In this document: in pieces, positions 7,761 through 14,598 of the stretch
Layout of the letters: every line of letters starts with the position of its first letter
How positions within the stretch are numbered: position 1 is the stretch's first letter
Source: Sulfurimonas sp.
GTDB lineage: Bacteria; Campylobacterota; Campylobacteria; Campylobacterales; Sulfurimonadaceae
Length of the DNA stretch: 16,953 nucleotides
Assembly (NCBI GenBank): GCA_021157485.1
Contig: JAGGWO010000143.1
Location: 1 to 16,953, forward strand
Direction: 5' to 3'
Notes under the pieces: generated by a model
Database searches by the model: none
What the model was told of the DNA's origin: nothing
Seen by the model: the letters and a program-made list of their open reading frames with translations, nothing else
Made by a program: the position numbers and the translations under genes

Positions 7761-8809
7761 CAACTCTCTCCAAAACTATTTAGCACAGAAAGAACAAGTT
7801 CTTTCTGCACTTCATCTGTAATTCTAACACCACCAATACCTTCTGGTATGATGAAAGTTATACTAGAGTCTGAACTCTTTTTATCTAAGAAGAATGTTTC
7901 ATAAAACTTCGCAGAGTCTTTAATAACATATGAAGTTGGAAGATTATACTTTTGCAAAAGAAGTTTTACTCTATTGGCATCATCTGCACTCATTAGGCCC
8001 ATCTTCAGAGCTGTTTCATTTGCCATAACCATACCGATAGCAACCGCTTCACCATGAAGGAACTCTTTATATTTTGTTTCATTCTCAATCACATGACCAA
8101 ACGTGTGTCCATAATTCAATGCCGCTCTGATTCCATGCTCTTTTTCATCTTGAGCAACTACATCAGCTTTTGTTTGAACAGCTTGTTTTATAGTATCTTG
8201 TAAAACAGTAGAGTCTGTTAAATCTGCACTCTCTAAATACGCAAAGAACTCTTTATTAAATGTTACAGCCATCTTTACAATTTCAGCAACACCAGCTCCA
8301 AATTCACGCTTAGGCAGTGTTGTTAAAAAATAGGGGTCTATATAAACAGCTTTTGGCTGATGAAACGCACCTACAAGATTTTTTCCATACTTGTTGTTCA
8401 TCCCAGTTTTTCCACCAACAGAAGCATCAACTTGAGATAAAAGTGTTGTTGGAATCTGAATAAAATCGATACCACGCTGGTAAATACTTGAAGCAAATCC
8501 TGTCATATCACCTATTACTCCACCACCAAACGCAATCAGCATAGATTTTCGGTTAAAACGGTTCTCAAATAGTGATTCTAAGATTTCATCAATACTCTCT
8601 TGGTTTTTATACTCTTCACCATCTCTGAGTGTTACAACATGCAACTCTTTTGCACTTACTTTTGTAAGTAAATATTCTAAATGGAGTTTAGATACTGTAG
8701 TATTTGTAACGATTGCTACTTTTGTATCAAAATGAAGTTTAGGAAGCGTATCAATTGTTATGTCATAGGAGTTATCTACTAGCTGTTTTAAGGGGATGTT
8801 TACTTGCAT
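7760..8809 (-). CDS. aroB: 3-dehydroquinate synthase
   Basis: A 349-residue NAD- and metal-dependent enzyme that closes the ring of DAHP to form 3-dehydroquinate, the second step of the shikimate pathway. Signatures: the glycine-rich NAD-binding region GGGVIGDMTGF, the PTTLLSQVDASVGGKTG substrate loop, and metal-ligand regions GAGVAEIVK (Glu), NYGHTFGH (His) and LHGEAVAIGM (His). Length is normal for AroB. The ATG has GGATAA upstream. Its stop codon overlaps the start of mscS. A 77-base AT-rich gap precedes it, the longest within the minus-strand block, so a promoter there is possible. Confidence 0.96.
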   Translation of the reverse strand: MQVNIPLKQLVDNSYDITIDTLPKLHFDTKVAIVTNTTVSKLHLEYLLTKVSAKELHVVTLRDGEEYKNQESIDEILESLFENRFNRKSMLIAFGGGVIGDMTGFASSIYQRGIDFIQIPTTLLSQVDASVGGKTGMNNKYGKNLVGAFHQPKAVYIDPYFLTTLPKREFGAGVAEIVKMAVTFNKEFFAYLESADLTDSTVLQDTIKQAVQTKADVVAQDEKEHGIRAALNYGHTFGHVIENETKYKEFLHGEAVAIGMVMANETALKMGLMSADDANRVKLLLQKYNLPTSYVIKDSAKFYETFFLDKKSSDSSITFIIPEGIGGVRITDEVQKELVLSVLNSFGES

Positions 8810-8839
8810 TATTTATCCAAAATTGTAAATTCTATAATT

Positions 8840-8865
8840 AGATATATAATACTCAAAAAAGACTA
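8840..8865 (-). promoter_or_regulatory. Possible internal promoter before aroB
   Basis: The 77-base gap between the TrkA-like gene and aroB is almost pure A/T. On the minus strand a T-rich stretch (TTTTTTGAG) is followed by TATTATATAT (-10-like TATTAT at plus positions 8846-8851), about 37 bases before the aroB ATG. T-rich upstream DNA with a -10 box and no clear -35 is usual for the housekeeping sigma factor in this phylum. In DNA this AT-rich such a match is easily found by chance. Confidence 0.25.
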
Positions 8866-8886
8866 ATAAAAGCCTAAAAAAGAGTT

Positions 8887-10293
8887 TTATAGCTGAACAG
8901 GAATAAAAATCTGATGATAATCGTCAAGCTTATAATATAAACGCTCACTATCTGTAGAGAAAAGGGAGTATATTCTTCTTGTAGTTAATTTTTGTGTAAA
9001 TGGAAGTATCTGTATAAAATCATCTTTTTGTTTTAGTATTCTGATAGGGTTTTCATTCTCTTTAAATACTTTAATTGATTTTGAAAAGATTGTTGATAGA
9101 TTGTTATAGTGCTCTATAACTTGTTCTTTATCATCTTGATGCTCATTCATATAGTTGTAAAGTTCTATATTAAAATTCATCTGCTCGGAAATATCAAAGA
9201 TTGTTGCAGATACTTTCTCTAAATCACGATTATCTGAAAGAATTAGAGCTGCATCTCTTACAGTTGAAAATGGCCTATCTGAAATTTTAAGTACAGGCAC
9301 GTGAGACTCATACAGAATATTTCTTACTCTAAAAGATGCAAACATCTCTTTGGATACAATTACAAGACCCACATGATGATATTTTATATCACTATGAAAT
9401 CCATTCTCTAGGTTTATACTATCATAGTCTATATCTACAATAACATTAATATCTCTGTACTTTTTAATATAAGCTAATATTTCAATATTAGAAGGATTAA
9501 CAACTTTAATAATCAGATCATGTTTAAACTTTTTATGTACAAAAACTGCACGTCTGATTAACTCTGCTACCGTTGAATGATTTACAATATTCATATCGAG
9601 ATATAGATACAGATTTGAGCCAAAAGGTTCAGGAAATTGCCCAAGTTCTCGTTTAATTGCACGATATACTGATTTTAAAACTGCTGGTTCACCAACAAGC
9701 ACAAGTAGGTCATTTGGCTGAATCATTCTACGACGGGACGGCATAATAAGCTTACGATTTCTATATATAGCAACAATTCGCCAATTTTTCTGCTCTATAA
9801 CCCCTATGTGCCGATAAACAAATGAACTTCCAAATGGAACAAGAACTTCCATTATCTCACCCTCACCTATTCCTACATTTTGAGCAATAACTGGAACATT
9901 TGGAAGATAATCGAGTAGTCTTGAGGCAAGTATCTCATTTGAGTTTATCAGAACTACATTGGGGTCTTCATTTTCCATATTCCATTGATTTAAAACTATG
10001 ACACGGAGTTGTTTTTTTATAGTTCTAATATTTTTAATTGTATTTTCAACATCTATCACACTATCCATAGCTATAAATACTTGCACAAACTCCATTTTAA
10101 GTAGGTTCGCTATTTTATACAAGCTCGTCGGGTCAAACTCATAAAATTTAAAACGAGCAGGATTTACATCTTCAAATTTTTTCTCTTTAGTTTGAACAAT
10201 ATAGTAGATATTTTCACTAGTGTATGTCTCAATCGCTCTTTGAATAAAGTGCTCACCAACATTACCATCACTAATAATTAAAATTTTTTTCAT
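8887..10293 (-). CDS. COG3400-type TrkA-like nucleotide-binding regulatory protein
   Basis: A 468-residue soluble protein without membrane segments. The N-terminus (ILIISDGNVGEHF) is a TrkA-N Rossmann fold with a Gly-rich turn (G10, G13). Residues about 142-215 look like an RCK_C (TrkA-C) ligand-binding domain, including the typical PNDLLVLVGEP end. The C-terminal half (about 225-400) is less clear: segments such as HVGLVIVSKEMFASFRVRNI with ESHVPVLKI, then ALILSDNRDLEKVSATI, recall paired universal-stress-protein folds, though degenerate. TrkA-like proteins gate K+ transporters through NAD(H) or cyclic nucleotides, but no TrkH/KtrB-type channel is in the window. It lies directly upstream of aroB and the MscS channel, so a role in ion or turgor control is an attractive inference. 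ATG start with a weak AGAGAA site. Confidence 0.75.
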   Translation of the reverse strand: MKKILIISDGNVGEHFIQRAIETYTSENIYYIVQTKEKKFEDVNPARFKFYEFDPTSLYKIANLLKMEFVQVFIAMDSVIDVENTIKNIRTIKKQLRVIVLNQWNMENEDPNVVLINSNEILASRLLDYLPNVPVIAQNVGIGEGEIMEVLVPFGSSFVYRHIGVIEQKNWRIVAIYRNRKLIMPSRRRMIQPNDLLVLVGEPAVLKSVYRAIKRELGQFPEPFGSNLYLYLDMNIVNHSTVAELIRRAVFVHKKFKHDLIIKVVNPSNIEILAYIKKYRDINVIVDIDYDSINLENGFHSDIKYHHVGLVIVSKEMFASFRVRNILYESHVPVLKISDRPFSTVRDAALILSDNRDLEKVSATIFDISEQMNFNIELYNYMNEHQDDKEQVIEHYNNLSTIFSKSIKVFKENENPIRILKQKDDFIQILPFTQKLTTRRIYSLFSTDSERLYYKLDDYHQIFIPVQL

Positions 10294-10328
10294 TAATTCT
10301 CTATAATTTTTTACTTATTATAGCAAAA

Positions 10329-11135
10329 CTATTTTCTTTTGATTACGTCTGCAGATTTTACCCATAGCTCTTTAGATGAACGCATCCAAACTCTATCTAC
10401 AAAGTATCCGGTAATTTTAATCCAGTTTTGCGTTTTTATAGATGAAGTAAAAGAAGTACCTTTTTCCCATTCATATAATTTTCCACCATTTACCTTGTTG
10501 TAAATAGTTGCGTTTTTATTTAAACGAAATGCACTTGCTTTGAATCTTTCTAATTTTTTTACTTCTTTTCTTTTAGGCTCAACAACTTTTTTTATTTCGG
10601 GTAGCTCTTCTTTTGCAACTTTCTCTCTTTGCTTACTTGGTTTTTTAGTTTTTTTGACTTTTTTACTCTCTTGTAAAAACTTCTTTTTCATAACTAACTT
10701 TGGAAATGGATTAGGTTCTTCACAGTTAACCAGAACTAATTTTTCAATAGTTTTTTCTTTAATAACCAAGGTTTTCTTCTCTTTTTCTTTGATTTTAACT
10801 ATTGGCTCACTTCTTATACTCAAATCTTTTTTACTATTTTCTTTGGCTTTTAATAGTTTTTCTTGATTTTTAATTTTATTTTCCAGTTTTAGTATTTTAT
10901 TTTTATACTCTATTTCTCTTTTATATAGATTTTTAAAAGAGTTTATCTCTTGTATTAAAATTTTATTTCTATCTCTCTCATCTTTTAACTGTAGTGCGTA
11001 GATTTTAGCTTCAGTTTGACAACCTTCATTTTCTGCTCTAAGTTTTGTAATATCATTTACTATTGATTCAATTCTCTTCATCTCGTCTGCGTTTAGAGAT
11101 AAACTTAATATTAACACTACCAATAAAAGTTTCAT
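10329..11135 (-). CDS. Exported coiled-coil protein with C-terminal SH3-like domain, function unknown
   Basis: A 268-residue protein. A signal peptide (KLLLVVLILSLSLNADE) without a lipobox cysteine predicts periplasmic release or N-terminal anchoring. Residues about 18-105 form a probable coiled coil rich in Lys, Glu and Leu. A very Lys-rich low-complexity linker (about 105-195) contains repeated KK and PK motifs. The last 70 residues (SAFRLNKNATIYN... to the C-terminus) resemble a bacterial SH3-like domain, with small hydrophobics, NWIKITG and ELWVKSADV. Such domains often bind cell-wall peptides. Two cysteines, C39 and C138, could pair. The start overlaps the trmA stop (ATGA) and has an AAAGG site. 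It may link envelope and wall, but no known family came to mind. Confidence 0.7.
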   Translation of the reverse strand: MKLLLVVLILSLSLNADEMKRIESIVNDITKLRAENEGCQTEAKIYALQLKDERDRNKILIQEINSFKNLYKREIEYKNKILKLENKIKNQEKLLKAKENSKKDLSIRSEPIVKIKEKEKKTLVIKEKTIEKLVLVNCEEPNPFPKLVMKKKFLQESKKVKKTKKPSKQREKVAKEELPEIKKVVEPKRKEVKKLERFKASAFRLNKNATIYNKVNGGKLYEWEKGTSFTSSIKTQNWIKITGYFVDRVWMRSSKELWVKSADVIKRK

Positions 11136-12247
11136 TTTATACCTTTTTGTATTAATTTTACGCCCATCTCTACATGATGTGTATATGGAAATTGATCAAA
11201 TAGAGCCATATCAACTATGTCATGAGTTAGAGTTAAAACATCTAAATCTCTAAGTAATGTCTCTGGATTACATGATATATATAAAATATGTTCATATCTT
11301 GCAGCAAATCTACATGACTCTTCATCCATTCCACTTCTTGGAGGATCTACAAAGATACTTTTTATATTATATGAATTTATATCAATATCTTTCATTCTTC
11401 TAAACTCTCTTACACCATCAAGTGCTTGAACAAACTCTTCAACACTCATGCGAACAAACTCTATGTTGTGCACAGAATTTAATTGCATATTTGCTTTTGC
11501 TGCGTTTATTGATGATTTAGATATCTCTGTAGCTAAGACTTTATCAAATATTTTAGCAAAGGGTATAGTAAAGTTTCCTGCTCCACAATATAACTCAAGC
11601 AAATCGCCTGTTGCTAAAGAAAAATGTTTCATCGCCCAAGACATCATCTGCTCATTCACTCGAGGGTTTGGCTGAGTAAAACTATTTTCTATATGATTGA
11701 ACTTATACTCATCACTATCTATATGAAGTGTTTCAGTTATATAGTCCTGCCCGACAATAACTTTTTGTTTACGTGAGCGCCCTATTATATATATACCTAA
11801 TTCATTAGCTATTTTTGTTGCTTCTTCTTGCCATTGGCTATCTAGTTTTCTATGATATAAAAGTGAGACAACAATCTCGCCACTGCTTGAGCTTAAAAAG
11901 TCAGCACCAAATAGTTTAAAGCCAATATCTTTTTCTTTGGTTGACACAAGAAGCTTTGGCATCAGTGAGAGTATATGCTCATTTACCTGAGGACACTCAT
12001 CAACTAATACTACACCCTTTTTTTCTATATGGTTCATACCATAATGTATATCATCACCCTCATGCCAAATTTTAAATTCACTGCGAGAACGGTAGTGAGA
12101 CTCAGGAGATTTAAAAACAGATATATTTCCATCAAAATATGCTGCAAATCGTTCTTTATTTAACTCAAGTTTTTGATTTAACTGCTGAAAGTAACCATTT
12201 TCATAGACTACACAAGCACCACATTCACCGAAATATTTACAATCCAC
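11132..12247 (-). CDS. trmA: tRNA (uracil-5-)-methyltransferase TrmA with RumA-like Cys motif
   Basis: A 371-residue SAM-dependent enzyme that makes 5-methyluridine at tRNA position 54. It follows E. coli TrmA closely: SHYRSRSEFKIWH, VSLLYHRKLD, NSFTQPN, the SAM motif DLLELYCGAGNF, VDPPRSGMD, the nucleophile loop ISCNPET and FDQFPYTHHVE. Unlike E. coli TrmA it begins with C3-x5-C9-x2-C12 and has a further Cys at C85 (DECPQV), the spacing of the [4Fe-4S] cluster in RumA/RlmD. No TRAM domain is present. The start is GTG, with AAGGG seven bases upstream; the ORF begins 10 bases after the fliP stop, and its own stop overlaps the next start as ATGA. The body argues for tRNA U54 specificity, but rRNA activity is not excluded. 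Confidence 0.92.
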   Translation of the reverse strand: MDCKYFGECGACVVYENGYFQQLNQKLELNKERFAAYFDGNISVFKSPESHYRSRSEFKIWHEGDDIHYGMNHIEKKGVVLVDECPQVNEHILSLMPKLLVSTKEKDIGFKLFGADFLSSSSGEIVVSLLYHRKLDSQWQEEATKIANELGIYIIGRSRKQKVIVGQDYITETLHIDSDEYKFNHIENSFTQPNPRVNEQMMSWAMKHFSLATGDLLELYCGAGNFTIPFAKIFDKVLATEISKSSINAAKANMQLNSVHNIEFVRMSVEEFVQALDGVREFRRMKDIDINSYNIKSIFVDPPRSGMDEESCRFAARYEHILYISCNPETLLRDLDVLTLTHDIVDMALFDQFPYTHHVEMGVKLIQKGIK

Positions 12248-12257
12248 TGCTAAACCC

Positions 12258-12992
12258 TTATTTTATAGAAGCTATTAAATTACCTATGAGAAGATTCCAT
12301 CCATCTATCAGAACAAAGACCAGTATCTTAAATGGCAAGGATATCATAACAGGTGGAAGCATCATCATACCCATAGACATAAGTATGGAAGCAACAACCA
12401 TATCTATTACCAAAAATGGTAAAAAGAGTAAGAAACCTATCTCAAACGCAGTCTTTAATTCACTAATTACAAATGCTGGTATTACAATTGAGAGAGGTAC
12501 TTCAGCAACTGTTTGAGGATTTTCCATCTTTCTAATTCTAAAAAACAGAGCTAAATCTTTCTCTCTAGTATTTCTAATCATGAAGTTTTTAAAAGGCAGA
12601 GTAGTTCTATCAAATGCCTCTTCATAGCCTATCTCTTCGGCTATATATGGTTTTACACCATTCTCATACGCTTTAGTTCCAACTGGCTCCATTACAAAAA
12701 ATGTCAGAATCATTGCCAGCATGACAAGCAGTTGTGTTGGAGGAACTTGCTGCGTTCCAAGTGCCTGACGTAAAAAGCCAAATACAATTACAAAACGTGT
12801 GAAAGTAGTCATTACTAGCACCATTGAAGGGGCTAAGAAAAGAAGGGTAAGTACAACTAAAACATTTAAAGAACTAACTAGTTGTTGTGGAGTGTCAGGT
12901 GCAGAGAGTGCAAAATTCATCGTAGGTATAGTTACAGTTTCTGCACCTAAAAAAGAGAAAAGTGCAAGAAGTAAGACAAGGTATCTTAACAT
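12258..12992 (-). CDS. fliP: Flagellar type III export apparatus protein FliP
   Basis: A 244-residue integral membrane protein of the flagellar export gate (FliPQR pore complex). A cleavable-type signal sequence (LRYLVLLLALFSFLGAE) is typical of FliP. A hydrophobic hairpin follows (LNVLVVLTLLFLAPSMVLVM, then TRFVIVFGFLRQALGTQQVPP), then a periplasmic segment, and two C-terminal helices including IPAFVISELKTAFEIGF and MMMLPPVMISLPFK. These are highly conserved FliP signatures. The start overlaps the motB stop as TAATG, so translation of stator and export genes is coupled. FliQ and FliR are not in the window. Confidence 0.96.
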   Translation of the reverse strand: MLRYLVLLLALFSFLGAETVTIPTMNFALSAPDTPQQLVSSLNVLVVLTLLFLAPSMVLVMTTFTRFVIVFGFLRQALGTQQVPPTQLLVMLAMILTFFVMEPVGTKAYENGVKPYIAEEIGYEEAFDRTTLPFKNFMIRNTREKDLALFFRIRKMENPQTVAEVPLSIVIPAFVISELKTAFEIGFLLFLPFLVIDMVVASILMSMGMMMLPPVMISLPFKILVFVLIDGWNLLIGNLIASIK

Positions 12993-13771
12993 TACTTAGT
13001 AGTTACCCTATCTAAAATCGAACCTTTAGCTTTAGCTTCATCTTCGCCTTTAGCTCCATAGAAATGTAGTTCAACACGACGATTTTTTTCTCGTCCACTT
13101 GCAGTAGCATTTGTTGCGACAGCTTTAAATTCTGCATATCCAGATGCACTAATTCTCGCTGGGTCAACTCCATCTAAAAGGAGCTCTTGGAGTACAGATA
13201 TTGCCCTGGCAGATGAAAGTTCCCAATTATCTTTAAATGGGCTTCTTGTACCAGGCCCTTGATTATCTGTATGCCCCTGAACACTCACTTGCATAGTTTT
13301 TGGTAACTCTTCTATAATTAGAGCAACTCTTTTTAAGAAAAGAAGAGCATCTTCATTCTCAATAGTAGCAGTCCCTGATTTAAACAGGAGTGAAGCAGGA
13401 AGCTCTATCACAAAACCTTCTTGTGCTTCATCTAAAGAGATAGCAGGTCCATGACCCTGTTCCATCATCTCATTTGCATCACCTATAGCTTCTTGAACTT
13501 TATTTACAGTCTCACTAGTTTCATCTTTAGAGTCCATTGGTGTTGATTCTTGAATACGTTGCTTGGAGATTTCAGTTTTTGTACCACCTTCAAGAACACT
13601 CATCGCACCTGAAAGTGAACCAATAGCTTCAGAAATCTTTTTTGCATCCATACTTGACATTGATAAAAGTAGTACAAAGAAGCACAGAAGAAGTGACATT
13701 AAATCCCCAAAGGCAGCTAGCCAAGCAGGAAGACACTCTTCACATTCGGGACACTTTTGCTTCTTAGCCAT
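12992..13771 (-). CDS. motB: Flagellar motor stator protein MotB, PomB-like
   Basis: A 259-residue stator subunit that anchors the ion channel to peptidoglycan. After a Cys-rich N-terminus (KCPECEECLPAW) comes the single transmembrane helix with the ion-carrying Asp23 in AFGDLMSLLLCFFVLLLSMS. The OmpA-like peptidoglycan-binding domain (about 125-245) shows QGHTDN, NWELSSARA and REKNRRVELHF. The membrane segment resembles Vibrio PomB (Na+-driven) far more than the H. pylori-type MotB with its PYADFLSLLLALF segment. The start overlaps motA as TAATG. Ion specificity is an inference from sequence type. Confidence 0.93.
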   Translation of the reverse strand: MAKKQKCPECEECLPAWLAAFGDLMSLLLCFFVLLLSMSSMDAKKISEAIGSLSGAMSVLEGGTKTEISKQRIQESTPMDSKDETSETVNKVQEAIGDANEMMEQGHGPAISLDEAQEGFVIELPASLLFKSGTATIENEDALLFLKRVALIIEELPKTMQVSVQGHTDNQGPGTRSPFKDNWELSSARAISVLQELLLDGVDPARISASGYAEFKAVATNATASGREKNRRVELHFYGAKGEDEAKAKGSILDRVTTK

Positions 13772-14535
13772 TAGTCAAATTGACTCACACGTTCATTTGG
13801 AGCTAAATAACTAAGGAGTTTAGCTTCTAGCACTCTTGGAGCATCACCTGATTGAATTGACATTATTCCAGATAAAATCATCTCTTTTACTTTTGTCTCT
13901 TCATCATTTCTAATTGTCAAAATATTATAAATAGGTGTACCAAAAACATTACCAATAATTGCACCATACATAGTAGTAAGTAAGGCAACAGCCATAGACG
14001 GACCAATTGCTGATGGATCTGCCATATTTAAAAGCATCGCAACAAGACCAATAAGAGTACCAACCATACCCATCGCTCCGGCAAGTCCTGCCCACTGATT
14101 AAAGATTGAACCATTAACTTTATGTCTTGTACTCGTCTGTTCCATTTCAATTTCAAGAAGTTCACGAATGGTATCTGGTTCACTTCCATCAATAGCCATA
14201 GATAAGCCTTTTTTCAAAAAATCATTCTCTTCATTATTAACTTCACTCTCAAGAGCGAGTATCCCATCTTTTCTTGCTTTTGTAGCAAACTCAACAAGTT
14301 TTTTAATCAACTCACTAACATCTTCTTCACCTGGCTTGATAGCCTTCATGAATATTTTTGTAAATGCTTTCATCTGTGATGGTTTAAAAGAGACCATTAA
14401 GGCCCCGATACTACCACCAACAACAATTAAAACTGAGGGAATATCAATATATGCACCGACACCAACACCCATAGCCATAGCTCCAAGGAGAAGAGCCATA
14501 ATTAGAACAATACCAATGACCGTACCTAAATCCAT
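13771..14535 (-). CDS. motA: Flagellar motor stator protein MotA, PomA-like
   Basis: A 254-residue four-helix stator subunit that forms the ion channel with MotB and turns the rotor. The sequence follows Vibrio PomA: DLGTVIGIV at the N-terminus, SVLIVVGGSIGAL in helix 2, the cytoplasmic charged residues R88 and E96 (which contact FliG) at the same positions as in PomA, MGMVGTLIGLVAML in helix 3, and AVALLTTMYGAI in helix 4. The paired Thr of helix 4 and the Thr of the GTL motif are associated with Na+ conduction in PomA. ATG start with AAGG nine bases upstream. It is the first gene of the long minus-strand run, 63 bases after the phosphoethanolamine transferase. Confidence 0.95.
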   Translation of the reverse strand: MDLGTVIGIVLIMALLLGAMAMGVGVGAYIDIPSVLIVVGGSIGALMVSFKPSQMKAFTKIFMKAIKPGEEDVSELIKKLVEFATKARKDGILALESEVNNEENDFLKKGLSMAIDGSEPDTIRELLEIEMEQTSTRHKVNGSIFNQWAGLAGAMGMVGTLIGLVAMLLNMADPSAIGPSMAVALLTTMYGAIIGNVFGTPIYNILTIRNDEETKVKEMILSGIMSIQSGDAPRVLEAKLLSYLAPNERVSQFD

Positions 14536-14566
14536 TCAAATACCTTAACAAAAATTTTTAATTGCC

Positions 14567-14578
14567 TTATAATACCAC
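14567..14578 (-). promoter_or_regulatory. Possible promoter of the motAB-fliP run
   Basis: On the minus strand TGTGGTATTATAAG carries an extended -10 type element (TGG-TATTAT; plus positions 14569-14577), about 33 bases upstream of the motA ATG. I found no sigma-54 (GG-N10-GC) or sigma-28 (GCCGATAA) box in this 63-base gap. This would place the stator genes under the housekeeping factor or under readthrough from the upstream gene. Weak evidence in AT-rich DNA. Confidence 0.35.
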
Positions 14579-14598
14579 AATAATTATTATGTATTGTA

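Noticed and set aside
7761..7763. TTG one codon upstream as the mscS start
   Set aside because: The following ATG has better spacing to GGAG and gives a standard signal peptide; the difference is a single residue.
8852..8886. Possible terminator after the TrkA-like gene (ACTC ... GAGT flanking A-rich runs)
   Set aside because: The potential stem is only four base pairs and the A runs do not pair, so no credible hairpin forms.
10540..10866. Plus-strand open frame of 108 codons opposite the coiled-coil protein
   Set aside because: The Phe/Leu/Ser-rich translation is what the reverse complement of a Lys/Glu-rich linker gives; no independent support.
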